Origin: Scylla paramamosain
Lineage: Eukaryota > Arthropoda > Malacostraca > Decapoda > Portunidae
NCBI RefSeq assembly: GCF_035594125.1
Contig: NC_087157.1
Span: 1,375,001-1,439,000 of the forward strand
Length of the DNA stretch: 64,000 nucleotides
Direction of reading: 5' to 3'
Shown here: one piece after another, positions 50,930 to 64,000 of the stretch
How positions within the stretch are numbered: the first letter of the stretch is position 1
Layout: each line of letters begins with the position of its first letter
Translations under genes and position numbers: made by a program
The notes under the pieces: generated by a model
What the model was told of the DNA's origin: nothing
Databases searched by the model: none
Seen by the model: only the letters and a program-made list of their open reading frames with translations

Positions 50930-51360
50930 AGCACTTCCAGCAAGGAAAGAAAATGAAGGATCAGAAATAAAAGCAGAAAAGAATGTAAAAAGAAGCAGAG
51001 TAGGAAGAGAAAGAGAAGGAAAACAATAATAAAGAATGCAAAGGGGAAGGAGGAAAAGGGAAAGAACGAGTAAAGAAACCAGGCGTGAAATGGAATAAAA
51101 AATATCGAAAAAGGAAAGAGGAGGAAGGGAGAAGAAAGAAAATGAAAAGCAAAATTTTGAAGAGAAGGAGATAAAGAAGTTGTAAAATACCAAACAAGAG
51201 AAAGAATGAGATTAGAAAAATAAAGACAAACATAAAAAGGAATACGAGAGAAAGGAGGAGAAAGAGGAGGAGGAGGAGGAGGAGGAGGAGGAGGAGAATG
51301 TATGGGAGGAGGAGGGGAACATGAAGGAGAAGTGAAGGAGAAAGATTTTTTGGCGGAGTT
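50930..51360. repeat. Long polypurine tract with (GGA)n
   Basis: About 430 bp dominated by A and G on the + strand (GAAAG, GGAAGAG, AAGGAG words), with a (GGA)n core at 51264-51297. The Phe-Ser-Leu minus-strand frames are composition artefacts. A mirror-type triplex is possible. Confidence 0.85.
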
Positions 51361-51415
51361 CCAAAAATCTGGGAGTTGCCTCAGAGTCCTGGATCAGCAA
51401 CGAGTGTGTGTGGGT

Positions 51416-51534
<119 letters not shown>

Positions 51535-51739
51535 CTTTCCCCGCCACGTGTTCATCCCCTTCAACGTGTATAAATAGAGAAAGGAAAATAGGGAAGTAGT
51601 CAGGAAAGGGTGACTGGGAAGGGGCCGAGGAAGAAGACAATTTATGGGACAAAACGCTGAATGCCAGTTCCATTTCACCGTCCCTCTGGCAGTGACTCCT
51701 GAGCTGCACGTGAAGGCGAGGGGTGAAGGGTGAAAAGAA

Positions 51740-51743
<4 letters not shown>

Positions 51744-51813
<70 letters not shown>
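51744..51813. repeat. (AG)35 microsatellite
   Basis: Perfect array, inverted relative to the CT array at 51418. Confidence 0.98.
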
Positions 51814-51817
<4 letters not shown>

Positions 51818-51876
51818 TGACGTCACTGCAGGAAACTGGTTCTGGTAGAATCTGAGGTGCGACAAGACGGAAGGGA

Positions 51877-52240
51877 TTTAGATAGGTAAGAAGACTGAAC
51901 GGTGTAGAAATAGAAAGAATGACGGAGAGATAAGTAGACAGGAAGACTGATAGATGGAAGATAGTAAACGAGACGATGGGAAGAGGAGGGAGAGGGGAAC
52001 TGATAGAGATGATTTATAGAGAAGTGGATACAGGAAGGCTGTTATACGAGATTGTAGATAGGATAATGGATAGGGAAGTCCGTGGAAGACAGGAACAGTG
52101 CTAGGTAGTAGTTGATAGGATGGCTGATACACGAGTACGAGAAGATAGGCAGGAGCGGTAGTTACTCATATTAAAAGTAGTAGACAGGGGGACTGATAGG
52201 GGCGTACGTAGACAGAACTGATACGAGTATATGTATGCAC
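51877..52240 (+). repeat. Degenerate GATAGG / ACTGATAG-rich tract
   Basis: Purine-rich sequence in which GATAG, ACTGATA and TAGACAGG words recur irregularly (for example near 51942, 51997, 52111, 52189, 52216). It looks like a decayed tandem repeat without a fixed period. Confidence 0.6.
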
Positions 52241-52373
52241 AAAAGGGTGGATTTTGAATGATTCATAGAGGAGACAGACAGACGGATGATGATCGTAAAG
52301 GGAGAGAGAGAAGGGAATTTCTGAAGATCGAAGTAGACGAATAGATGCGCATCACTGGCCATAAAATGTGGAC

Positions 52374-52375
<2 letters not shown>

Positions 52376-52415
<40 letters not shown>
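52376..52415. repeat. Poly(T)40
   Basis: Homopolymer run. Confidence 0.97.
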
Positions 52416-52418
<3 letters not shown>

Positions 52419-53938
52419 CGCTGTGGTTCTTAAAGAAAAAGAATCGTGGGAATGGAGAGGACCAATGGAGCCTGAAGGGACTGTAGGAGGGAAAGAAGAA
52501 ATAACAGGAGGTTTAAGGGAGCAAATCAGCACGGGGCTCATCACTCATTGCTGCGGGAGGTCTCTGGCACCTGGTTGGCCTTGGCACCGCAACACACGGC
52601 TTACGCTCCGACCCGCCTGTAATCTGACACATGGCCGGGCCTCGACTCGTCACGCTTATACCAAAATAACGGAGCCTGATGACGCCGAGCCATCTGGCGG
52701 CGGCTTTCTCAAGAGGGAGACACGTCTGCCGCGCCTCGTCACCGCCTCTGCCGCAGAGAAGGAATAGGTGCTTGAGTTTCCTCCTCGCAGCCCTCGCTCG
52801 AGACTAGAATTTCTTTAAAGGGTCATTTTTTTTTCTCTCTTATTTTTGTCGGAAACTTTTATAGAATCACATAACACAAATCCTGCTTACGGTAAGGGAA
52901 ATTTTTTAAGGTTTCCCAGCAGCCAGATAGTGAAAAATTATTGCTCCTCCAGAACCTTAATAATGTATGAACGCTGTGTAGTTAATGAAGGAAACGACAA
53001 GCATATATTTTTTTCCTCTCCTTTTTAAGCTGCACAAAATATGACTCGTTTTTCGTTGGAGAATCGCACTTTCCTCGATATTTTTTTGATATTTTTTGTC
53101 ATTAATTTATCTATTTTATTTTATTTACTTATTTTACTTTCATTTACTTTGCTTGTGGTATTGCTGCTCATTACTTTCGCTCCATGTTGTTTGTGATGAA
53201 GGTGAATTATTTTGACATGCAGTAATATGTGTATGTAATATAATGCCAGTCAGGCTGGTACAAGAGAGAAAGTGCTGTAGAATTGGAAATCGCTGTGGCA
53301 GACCTTCCTATGTTGGTGGTGGTGGTGGTGATAGGTCAAGGGTGGAGACTGGTAGTGGTAGGTGACGTACTCTTATCCACAGTGTAATGGTGATAGTGAC
53401 AGCGACTATTATAGATCTGAAGTGTGGTAATGGCGATGGTGGTGGCGATGGTGGTGGCGATGGTGGTGGTAATGGTAAGTGTACTGCGTTCCTCATAATG
53501 ACTGTTGAAATTATATCTTTGTAGCGTCGGCAGTGCGTTGATGGCCGTGATATTGGCAATGATGATAATACTGGCGTGTGGTGGTGCTGACAGCGATAGC
53601 ACGGCGTGAGTGGCAGCGAGCTGATGGTGTTGCTGAGGAGATACAAGTAGAGTGGCCATGAGGGAGTGAGAGTGTCGGCAAAATGTGTGGAGAGCGACTC
53701 ATCAGTTGTTTTATATATTTGTGGTTTTGCTCAATTTTTTTCTAGCAGCTAAGAAAGTGTTGATACCAGTTCCAGTAAGCTCAGTCATTAACAGAGCACG
53801 AACACCGAACCGTAGAACAAGGCAAGGGACTGTTCTAGGGCACTTTACGAACATACCACGAAAGTTACCATGTTTACAGCAGATACAGCAGTCATAATAG
53901 AAAAAAATGAACTGTAGAAGAGGGGGATTTTATTGAGA

Positions 53939-53942
<4 letters not shown>
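52416..53942. other. Unique sequence: CpG-rich patch and GGT repeats
   Basis: 52515-52770 is CpG-rich and open on + (a Thr/Arg/Ala-rich frame) without splice support. 53310-53475 has imperfect GGT/GAT repeats. No gene is called. Confidence 0.4.

Positions 53943-54005
<63 letters not shown>
53943..54005. repeat. (AG)31 microsatellite
   Basis: Perfect dinucleotide array. Confidence 0.98.
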
Positions 54006-54007
<2 letters not shown>

Positions 54008-54297
54008 AAGACCTTCCTCCCTCTTCTCATCTGTACTCTATATTTAATCCTCTCCCGTGAGGTGTGCGGCTAGTCCATCTCTGCTCCCATTACGCAAGCC
54101 GCGGCCCGTGACGGCTGTACCTTCCATCGCTAATTATAATAACTCTCCGCGGCTGCTCCTCGCTTCATTTTGATCTAGTTGATGCTCAGCTGATGCTCCC
54201 TGGCCTTATTTTTTTTCATGAACGTTTTTTTTTTTCTCTTTCTATATTACACAACTTTGACGTCAGCATACATTTCCGTTTTGTAGGTCGCTTGTCC

Positions 54298-54299
<2 letters not shown>

Positions 54300-54379
<80 letters not shown>
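54300..54379. repeat. (GA)40 microsatellite
   Basis: Perfect dinucleotide array. Confidence 0.98.
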
Positions 54380-54382
<3 letters not shown>

Positions 54383-54750
54383 ATGGACGCAAGATCGGTA
54401 ACTGGGACATGATATACAGATGGATAGCAAGAGAGAAGTGTAAATCGCATGTGTAGATAAACGGTGCTTCCACATCCAATTACTACATACAGAACATGTG
54501 TCCGCAGCGTGTACGTACACTTCCTACCACGATATTAGAATTAAACTGTTATGGAGGAGTGAACCAGTTTTAGCTACTTTGTGATTGTGTTCCCAGTAAG
54601 TACTCTCTCTCATGAGCGAGTGGCGCCGCCCAAGGTAGACGGCATTCCACGCCCCGGTTTTATTACTGGTTGACTCACACCTCCTCCAGCAGCTGTTTCT
54701 CGGAGCTACCCAGTATTTTGGTCGCAATACTCAAAGCGAGGCACCTTCCT

Positions 54751-54751
<1 letters not shown>

Positions 54752-54822
<71 letters not shown>
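54752..54822. repeat. (AG)35 microsatellite
   Basis: Perfect dinucleotide array. Confidence 0.98.
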
Positions 54823-54825
<3 letters not shown>

Positions 54826-54962
54826 GTAGCAAATGGTTCGAGTTCTCAGTCATAAAGTATTTTCTGCTCTGCTCACAACGTCACAACGAATTATTCCCTG
54901 GATAATCTTAACGTGTATTATGTTTACTCATATTTAATACCATGAAAGATGTTAAATTGTAG

Positions 54963-55033
54963 AGATGCTGTTGCTGCTAGTATTACTACTGCTGCTGCTA
55001 CTGCTGTTGCTGCTACTGCTGTTGCTGCTACTG

Positions 55034-55091
<58 letters not shown>

Positions 55092-55144
55092 TGCTGCTAC
55101 TACTACTACTACTACTGCTACTACTACTACTACTACTACTATTA

Positions 55145-55209
<65 letters not shown>

Positions 55210-55425
55210 GGCTAATCATTCCCATCATCATCACTATCATCATCATCATCATCGTAAACATCATCGTAAGCAATGGAAGTAGTAGTAATAGTAGTAGTGG
55301 TAGTGGTAGTGGTAGCTGTGGTAATAGTACGAAGTAGTAGTGTTGGTGGGGACGATAATAGTAGCAGTAGTTGTAGTAGTAGTAGAAGTAGTAGTAGTGG
55401 TAGTAATAGCAGTAGTAGCGATCTA
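54963..55425. repeat. Second compound trinucleotide locus
   Basis: CTG/CTA mix, (ACT)n to 55140, (ATT)n to about 55210, ATC-rich 55225-55265, then imperfect (AGT)n 55277-55415. ACT and AGT blocks are complementary across about 140 bp. The arrangement resembles 31438-31735. Confidence 0.95.
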
Positions 55426-55785
55426 TGACTCCCCACACTTTTCTCGTCATCGTCAGTTGAAGCAGATGAACCAGAAACATTCTTCCTCTGATATTTGTTG
55501 TTGTCGTTGTTGTTACTGTAATGCCATTTTTCATAGTTGTTGCTGTCGTCGGGGAAGCACGAGTAGCAGTAGCACTTCACCAAACTGGCAGGTATAATAT
55601 CATATGTAAGGGACAGTTGTGTGGTAACTCCCCTGAATCTAAAACTATCTGCACATAGACCCGTGAGGTGTTCGGTTAAACACTTCTATATATAAACCTG
55701 CCACGTGTTGAATCAGGTATAAATATTGCTGTTGATGATAGACCTGCAAAAATATATAACATGAGAAAGTTTACAATAACATGAC

Positions 55786-55788
<3 letters not shown>

Positions 55789-55861
<73 letters not shown>
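55789..55861. repeat. (GA)36 microsatellite
   Basis: Perfect array, inverted partner of the CT array at 55977. Confidence 0.98.
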
Positions 55862-55863
<2 letters not shown>

Positions 55864-55973
55864 TTTGATATTGAAAAGTAAATAGATATGTATTTTTTTA
55901 TGATTAACTGAACCGCCAGAAAATTTCGATACCAGCGTGATAGTGCGCGAAGTAACGATGTGCAGGACAATGA

Positions 55974-56114
<141 letters not shown>

Positions 56115-56174
56115 CCCTCCCTCTCTGGATGAAGCTCGCTGCCATATCGCCGCATAATTTACTAAGGCGGCAAA

Positions 56175-56178
<4 letters not shown>

Positions 56179-56260
<82 letters not shown>
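56179..56260. repeat. (GT)41 microsatellite
   Basis: Perfect dinucleotide array. Confidence 0.98.
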
Positions 56261-56262
<2 letters not shown>

Positions 56263-59136
56263 ATCTTCCCAGTGGATGTCTCACGCCTCGCACGTCACCA
56301 GCATGCGGGTCTGGTATTGATTTGCGTGCCATTATATCAAACTGAAATCACCAGATCTTGTGCCGCGTGATTAGACGCTTCTTGTTGACTCTTCTGGCGG
56401 ATTGTCAGAGTTGCTTCCTTGTGGGGAGGAGTTTGATCTATGTAGCTCATCATACACAGCTTCCTGAGGGCCTTCACACATGCTGGTGCCCTACGTTTGT
56501 GTATGTTTCTGTTCCCTTGTGACGTAAGCAATATGTGCAAGGTTACGGATCAGAGGTGGAAGGAGGAAACAGTCTGTGGGTGTGGTCGGACATTCCAAAA
56601 TAACTAGCAAGGGGATGATGTAAACGGGAAGAGGCGAATCAAGGACCAGGAAATGGGGCCCAATTAAATTTGGACCTGAGCACCTCGGCCAGGTGTTCGG
56701 GCTGCGGACTGACGCGGTGTATCTCGTCAATGTGATAAACTTCTTATGTATTTGATGTACCATGACGAAAAGAAATTATAACTGTCAAACTTTTTTTTTC
56801 AATCTTCTGAAACGTTGCACGTATCATGTATGTGCTCATGTACTATACCCTTATTTTGACTTCCATTTATCTCTGGCCAGCATTGTTCAGTCCTCTTAGT
56901 TCTCTCTCTTTTCCTTTCTTTTCTGAAGCTTGGTGTTCGTTGTAGGAAGTCTAATGGGTAAAAGATGTACAATTCTCCAGGGACAATTTCACACTCGTAA
57001 CTTCCCTTACCAGCCAAATACGCAGCGTTTTGTGTTCTTACTGATTCATTTTCTCCTTCAGTGTAGCATGCGGTCTTAGCAAGGCACACGACCGTAACTC
57101 TTCCCTTCTGCATGCCTCAGTGATGTGGAGTAGTGGTTTGTTTGGCTCCCACTCCACCTGCCATCCACTTTCCTCCGCCCACGATCAGAACCACGCTCTC
57201 TCTCATCCCGCCGCTGTATATTGCACCCACCCTCACTTGCAACTCCTGTCCCACACACCCACCACAGACAGCACTCTCCTCGTACATCGTCACCTTTTTA
57301 CCGTCATTTCACATAAATGCTCTCTTACCCTCTTGAAAAGCCTTAGAGAACTGTTCGTTATCCATTATGATAATTGAAAACTGACGTAATATTAAAAAAA
57401 AAGTCGAAAAACATAGTAAACATTCCTGCTTTTGGTAATAATCTTTCACTTCCGATACACATTTCAAACTGTATTGCCAGAAAATCTACAATAACAACAT
57501 TGGAAAATAAAACATAAAAACCGATTATTTATTTATGTGGTTAACCCTAAACTGCTTTCGACAAGATGCAGGGATGATGGAGACATGACACAACACGACT
57601 TGCAGCGCCCTTTACCAGGCCAGCCAAGTATTAACCGGCAATACGCCATAGTTTATACTCCGCCTGACCTTCCCCGCAACCAGGGATCGAAATACCAGGT
57701 TTGCGAGCTTAGGGTTATCACGGCGTTTACTGATACGTATGAAATTTCCTCTGGGGACGCATAGGAGAGGATTATTGGAAAGGGAAAGAGGAGGAGGAGG
57801 AGGAGGAGGAAAGAAGAGGAAAGCCAGTTGTGATCTTATCTTCCTCCCCTCGTTCGCGGAGTTATATTCACTCTTCTCCGTCTTCCTTTCAGTAATTTTG
57901 TTCTCTTTACCTGCTTTGTGGCTCTTCATCTCATTTCTCGTGCAGTTCTGGCATCCTGCCCCACTCATATGCATCATCCTTTTCAGAGTCACCATTTCCT
58001 TCTTCTCTACCAGTGTTAACAAATAGAAATGTTTCCTGGGTATGTCAGAATAACGTTCCTGCTTCGTTTTTTGCTTCTTCACATTCTTTTCCCTTGGGTG
58101 TCATTTGTTCTTTTGTATAACCTCTCATTACAAGCACCACTGATCTCTCCTTACCTTATTTGCTACTCTCCTATCGTACGTAAATTTATATTAGATGAAA
58201 TAATTCACTTCACTGTTGTGTTTACCTTCGTTGATTAAACATTATCTAAAATTTGTTTCACACTTTTTTTCCTTTATTAGTAGCAGGTTAGTAGCAGATT
58301 AGTAAAATTGGACATAAACACCAAAAAAAGTTAATAAAAGGAGCTCTGGAGGTGGGTGATGTTTGGTTGGGAATGTAGGAAAGACCAGCCAGGCGAGTAG
58401 ACGAAGGATTGGCGGTTAGGTGTAAGAGGCCCGTGTGGATGAGTGGCGCTGTAAATGGAGCTATCACGAGAGAGAACGATTCCCACTTGAGACAGCGAGA
58501 CAGCACGGCATTTTATGAGTGTTGGCGTGTGAGTGAGAGTTTACGGCAGTGTTATTCAGCCCCTTATCTCGTATGTATGTACTTGTTTGTGCTTCATCAA
58601 AATGTTTTTTTATGCATGAAGTGGTTTAACATCTTTATTGCCCTGTTACTTACACGTCGATTACTGCCTCGTTGAATAAATGTAACAGAAAGAGGGTGGA
58701 TTTGATGAAAGGCTCACTAGACCGGTATGTTATGAAGTTTTTTCCTCCTCTTTCCCATTGCCCCCCCATTTTCCTCCTCTCTCCTTATCGTCTGCGTCAC
58801 TTACATATATCACGCATAAGTTTTTTTGTTTGTTTTTTTTCCATCTTTATCATATACCTACATATTTTTGAAGATCTATAGGTGTCATCCTCACCTGATT
58901 CTTACCTCACCTGGGCAGCATCTAAATATTAACGAGCACCATTAACAGCTGAGCAGGTGAGGTGTGTGAAGTTCGACCTGGTGAGTGTTGTTCGTGTTTT
59001 TGTGTCTCTCTTCCCTTCCCTCGCGCATTATTTATGCAACGCTAGATAAAGACTTCCATGAAAACTTAATTAATGCACGCGTTTCGTCGCTTTTGTGTTT
59101 GATTGTGTGTGAATGAAATAAAAGTTTAGAATGTTC

Positions 59137-59138
<2 letters not shown>
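56261..59138. other. Longest repeat-poor stretch; nothing recognised
   Basis: About 2.9 kb with only a short (GGA)n at 57787-57811. Frames reach about 150 codons, but they cross T-rich or C-rich DNA and lack start, splice or family support. Confidence 0.5.

Positions 59139-59213
<75 letters not shown>
59139..59213. repeat. (GT)n microsatellite with one slip
   Basis: GT array with a GGT phase change at about 59183. Confidence 0.97.
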
Positions 59214-59216
<3 letters not shown>

Positions 59217-59327
59217 GTACATCTCGTTTAATTTCCTGATAAATCCAAGTTGAGAAATTCGCGTTAAGAACTTTTTTTTTATTTGTTTCCGGTCCCTTTG
59301 TCGCGGTGGTCACTGAGGAGGAGGAAG

Positions 59328-59357
59328 AACAAGAACAAGAACAAGAACAAGAACAAA
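59328..59357. repeat. (GAACAA)5 hexanucleotide repeat
   Basis: Five AAGAAC-type units, followed by an A-rich stretch to 59435. Confidence 0.93.
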
Positions 59358-59835
59358 AAAACTACAAAAAAAGAAAAGGAGGACAGAAAAAAAGAGAGAA
59401 ACACAGACATGCAGACAAACAGAAAAAAAAAAATATATAAACATTACACTTCATTCTTGATTATATATTTCATTTATCAGATCGAGAGTGGCGGATAATG
59501 ACTCGACTGTTGCGTCTTTCTTCTGTGTTTCCTCATAGTTATCCTCCCTCCTGCTGGTGGTCGTGGTTGGCGTGCTTTATCTCTCCCTTAATTTTTACTT
59601 TATGGCCTCGCGCCGCTGAGTGTAATCGGAGCGTTCGGTAATGTGTTGCAGTTTTATTACACGTTAATTTTGTGGCAGTGGAACAGTTGGTGTTTCTGCG
59701 CAGACATTAAACCAGTCACATAAAGTAGTCTGGTAACGTACGTAGCTGTGTGCGTGTGCGTGTGTATGTGTGTCTAGCCATTCGTTACGTGTAGGTATTG
59801 CTTTTAGATATCTATACTCGTACACGGCAGACTGG

Positions 59836-59890
59836 CCACCACTACCACCACCACCACCACCACCTCCACCTCCACCACCTCCGCCTCCGC
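59836..59890. repeat. (CAC/CTC)n trinucleotide tract
   Basis: CAC units passing into CTC and CCG variants. Confidence 0.93.
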
Positions 59891-59933
59891 AGTCTTAAAT
59901 AACACCGCCCATCGATGTCACATTACACCTACG

Positions 59934-59936
<3 letters not shown>

Positions 59937-60029
<93 letters not shown>
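59937..60029. repeat. (TC)n microsatellite with one slip
   Basis: CT array interrupted by CTCCTC near 59983. Confidence 0.97.
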
Positions 60030-60031
<2 letters not shown>

Positions 60032-60424
60032 GAACAACACAATACCACTTAAATGGTCACCATCTACATAAAAAACCCACAAACTTCCGTTCTTTCAGCA
60101 CATTATTACCTCTTGCTGCACCAACACACGCCCATCCACGTGCGCACAAGATGGTTTTATGAAAGTTTCCCTCGTGTGTCTCTTCGTGGCAGTGTGGTGC
60201 TCATAAGTGAAGGGGAGGAAAAGGTTATTGTCTCCACGTACATAAACCATCACCCAAGACACGGCGCACCTCTCGCAATCCTCCAGCCATCCATCACCTG
60301 CCCCTTCACCCCAAAGCCCTCTCACCACAACCACCATCGCCACCACCAGTGTCGCCACCGCCACCTTCCCCTTGCTCCATCTCTCATCCTTTTGTCCTTG
60401 CTCCCATTCCTGTTCTCTTCTCGC

Positions 60425-60712
<288 letters not shown>

Positions 60713-61290
60713 ACTTTCCTCACTCTTCACAGACCTCCCTGGCTCAGCATCACCACTGCCCTACACTGGCCAGCGACTCCTCTTTATCTCCCTTACTTTC
60801 TAGCCCATAACTTTGACGCCTCTCCCTTGCACCTTTCCTCTCCTCCCGTCGCTTCTCTCTCTTCCCCTTTCCTCCCTTTCTCTTTCCTTTTCCCTTTTGT
60901 CTTTCTTTCCCCTCTTTTCCCTTTTTCTCAATCTCTCTCTCCCGTCTCTCTCCTCGTCCCACCATCCACAGCCTCCCCGCTTGGCCCGCCTCCATGCGCC
61001 TGACACATGCCGTCAGATACTGCGGCATCCCTGCTCAGAAGATACATTTTTTTAATGTTATAATTCTCCGAAGCGTAACCTCTTTAGTGTAAGATGCCGA
61101 TCTTGCTGATTACCTTACTGAGCTGCTAAGTAGACTAGGGCTGGGTAATTCATTCTCTTCCTGGGCGCCTTTCATTAAAGTTTCACTGTTGGTTGTTTTC
61201 GTTTGTCAGCCCGTTTAAAAGTCCTAAGGGGTAACTTGTGCAGAGTTACATTAGCTTGGCGCAAACACCAGCGGTCATTTTCGTGGGGCT

Positions 61291-61580
61291 GAATGGATAA
61301 ATTTGAAGAGAAAGCCTCATGTGTTTTTATTTTTAGATTTTACGCACATGTGTCCCTAATAATTCGTGTCCGTTTCGCATTTGGTGTTGTATGTAATGTG
61401 TTATTTATAGCGGCGCTGCTTAGGGTTCGTTAAAGACACCGGATGAATGTGAAACGAATTGAAAGTCCGTCCGTTCTTATTTTTAGATTTTATTCACACG
61501 TGCCTTTAATGTTTCAGGTTTGATTACATGATCAACGTATTATTTATAGCAAGGCGTCCGCTACAGTTGGTGAGACAGCG
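61291..61580 (+). repeat. Degenerate ~150-bp tandem duplication
   Basis: TTTTAGATTTTA recurs at 61331 and 61481 (150 bp apart) and TTATTTATAG at 61401 and 61540. Matching GAATG-type and CACATGTG/CACACGTG-type blocks lie around them in the same order. Confidence 0.7.
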
Positions 61581-61962
61581 GGTGTGAGGGAAAGTGACAA
61601 GGGGAACAGAAGACAAACAGCGGGGGTCTTCAGGGTCAGGTGGTCATAAATAGTCGTGCATTTGGCAGAGTTACAGGAAAGTCACTTTACTTACGTCTTG
61701 CTTTTTTTTATGCGTCCTATTGCACATCGCGCTGATTATACAACGCTTTGATCACTGGGATCCTCCCTACTCTCGGTAACCTTTGAAACCTGACAAGTGT
61801 TGAACAAAGCGGAGTGTTTCGTTTTCTGCATTCGAACTCAACTTTTCTCCGATGCGAGCTAGCGTTGCCAATTTTATGATGATGGATTAAGAGTCTCTCT
61901 TTCTGTTTTGTTACATATGTGTCAAGTAAAGGCAGATGTTTAGATGCAAGCAGCCATTACAT

Positions 61963-62320
61963 TAACAAAGACAATACCACATCACATTCAACCACCACAT
62001 CACCGACACCACCATCAACACCCACCACGTCACCATCAGTATTACCACTACACCACCAGGGCTACGTGACCATCACCACCACATAGACGACAACACTGCC
62101 ATATCACCAGCATTACCACATTTTTATCATCACCACTACCACCACATCACCACCACCACTACATTACCATCACAAAACCAACCTCACATCACCACCACCA
62201 CTACTACTACTACATTACCACCACCACCACCACCACACCAAGTCACATCACCACACCACCCATCACCATCATCACCACCACCACCACCACCACTACTGCA
62301 CCACCAGCATCACCACCAAG
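61963..62320. repeat. Degenerate ACC/CAT minisatellite-like tract
   Basis: About 360 bp of CACCAC, CATCACC and ACATCACC words on +, with interspersed ACTACT. Composition is strongly G-poor on +. Confidence 0.88.
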
Positions 62321-62616
62321 TCCTTAGCATCACACTTTGTCTTCCATCGCCTACTCCAGTCCCTCTCCTCCCCGCCTCACGCGACATGACCTCACCTGGA
62401 GATGAATGGCATGACCTGCCTCTCCTGCGAACATTATATTTCTCACCCGCCGCCATTAATCCTTGGGCAGGAGTGGAAGGAAGCGTAATGCTCAGTGTTC
62501 GCCGTAAATCATGACTTAGCACAGCACTGGCAAGTTCTGCGCTGCCGTGACTTTTTGCTTTTTGGGTGGAAATGTTGTAAAGGAAGCGTTTTAAGTTCGT
62601 ATATATTTAATTGTGC

Positions 62617-62622
<6 letters not shown>

Positions 62623-62699
<77 letters not shown>
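62623..62699. repeat. (GA)38 microsatellite
   Basis: Perfect dinucleotide array. Confidence 0.98.
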
Positions 62700-62700
<1 letters not shown>

Positions 62701-63383
62701 AGAACTAGCAGTAAATGAAACTATTTTATTCTCTACTGCAGTAATTATTATTTTTATACTACAGCAGAATATGTTAACTCTGACGTAGAGTTTCCAGTCG
62801 GTAGTAATTATGGCCTCGTGCTGCTGCAACTTGCTCGTATACCCTGCAGCTACGATGGAAAGTTTCAGCGACCACAAATCATGATTAGTGAATTGCCTCA
62901 CTGATGTAGTCATGCAGATAATTGAGGAGCAGCGCCAACCTGAAGGAGGCGAGGGTGGGGAGTCCAGGGGTGAGTTATGAGTGCTAGGAGGGATGAGTGG
63001 CCTGCGACTGACGAATGAACTTGTACATTATTACGTAAGGAAGTGTATAAATGACGGCTTTAACTCAAATATCCTGTTACAAAGTATTTATTAGAAGCAC
63101 CATCGTTAGAGTGTACTCGTGAAAATTGTTTTATATTTAGGTGCGTATTGCTTACCGACGACTTGTGTATATTTTTTTTTTCTTTTTCAAACTCTAATAG
63201 AAGATACAATATTCTTTTAGTGTTCCTTATAAGACGCCCAGTTTTAATATATTTTTTCATTCCGCATTTTATGACTAGTTGAATTTCTGCTCACTTGGCG
63301 TCCTTCTTGTAAGCTTTGCGAGTTAAGGGCGATTTTTTTTCCCACACCGGTTAACTTCACAATAATAAATTGCAACTAGCGCA

Positions 63384-63389
<6 letters not shown>
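62700..63389. other. Unique sequence, nothing recognised
   Basis: Mixed composition, AT-rich after 63050. No supported gene. Confidence 0.5.

Positions 63390-63445
<56 letters not shown>
63390..63445. repeat. (GA)28 microsatellite
   Basis: Perfect array preceded by an imperfect GAGAGTG edge. Confidence 0.98.
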
Positions 63446-63447
<2 letters not shown>

Positions 63448-64000
63448 CACATTATTTCTGGTTTGCCGTGAAGGTCTGACTGGCATCACAATCTTGGCTT
63501 AATTTTCAACATGTTTTCATTTAAAATCTTGACACAAGTCCTGATTCCGCGCTGACACGTCCTTACCAACTCTATAGTGTTGTAATGTGCTCAGTGCTCA
63601 TGGTGTTCCTGGTGGCAATGGTGGTGGTAGCTGTGGTGGGGGTGGAGCAGGGTGGGTGATGAGGTTTGCTTCAGTCATCCACTCAAGTCTCCCCTTCACT
63701 TCCCTCTCTGGTACTCGAACATCCGGACGCTTGCGAGAAGATGCGAAGAAATTAATAAACATAAGTAACCGCAAGTCTGTCAGGATTCGTGGAGGAAGCT
63801 CAGAGCGGAACGTGTCAGTAAAAAAAAAAAAAATAAAAGTGAAATAGAATGAAATTAAAACTGTATTCTTATGGAGTGTATATAAAGTTAAAGCTTAAAA
63901 ATAAGTATGTAGTAAATCAGCAAGACATTTTTTGTTTTTAATATCTTAACGTGGTGCTTTATTATCAAAGAGGCAGACTGAACGTGACGAAAAAAGGAAG
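63446..64000. other. Unique sequence to window end
   Basis: A short GGT-rich patch (63600-63660) and an A13 run (about 63820). No gene is supported. Confidence 0.5.

Overview
This is eukaryotic nuclear DNA. It is almost entirely non-coding and very dense in simple repeats: several dozen long, near-perfect (CT/AG)n and (GT/CA)n arrays of about 50-175 bp, plus ACT, AAT, ACC and GGA trinucleotide arrays and poly(T) runs. The sequence between them is ordinary mixed-composition DNA. This profile, together with TTAGG-type (CCTAA) telomere-like fragments near 7.2 kb, best fits a decapod crustacean, perhaps a crab. The organism assignment is an inference from composition; no protein in the window identifies a species. 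There are no operons, rRNA or tRNA genes, CRISPR arrays or recognisable transposase or reverse-transcriptase genes. Most long open frames are translations of the microsatellites (Ser-Leu, Arg-Glu, Cys-Val, Thr-His).

Layout. At 2.65-3.06 kb there is a GC- and CpG-rich segment with a short upstream ORF, a run of four G-tracts that could form a G-quadruplex, and an ATG in a good context (2994). An in-frame stop lies just upstream, and the frame stays open for 23 codons to a strong GTAAGT splice donor at 3065. This looks like the first coding exon of a + strand gene whose product I do not recognise. I see no convincing second coding exon, so the remaining ~61 kb reads most simply as part of a very long first intron. 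The + strand homopolymers are nearly all T, which fits a + strand transcript.

Inside this presumed intron, position 44426/44427 has a branch-point-like CTAAT, a pyrimidine tract and CAG directly joined to GTAAGT. That is the consensus of a recursive-splicing (ratchet) site. A weaker copy lies at 17828/17829. A third, at 44870/44871, uses a (TC)60 microsatellite as its pyrimidine tract and joins CAG to GTGAGT. These sites are the most interesting signal in the window.

Other structure: a 38-bp minisatellite (41.48-41.80 kb); a degenerate ~43-bp pyrimidine minisatellite (48.37-48.60 kb); a degenerate repeat family at 37.98-38.42 kb, one copy of which carries a cryptic exon; small tandem duplications at 20.4, 22.6, 60.4 and 61.3 kb; and two compound trinucleotide loci (31.4 and 55 kb) with mutually complementary blocks. 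The CT/AG arrays also change preferred orientation near 42 kb, from mostly CT on the + strand to mostly GA. A minus-strand open frame at 25.85-26.11 kb has coding-like composition but no recognised family.
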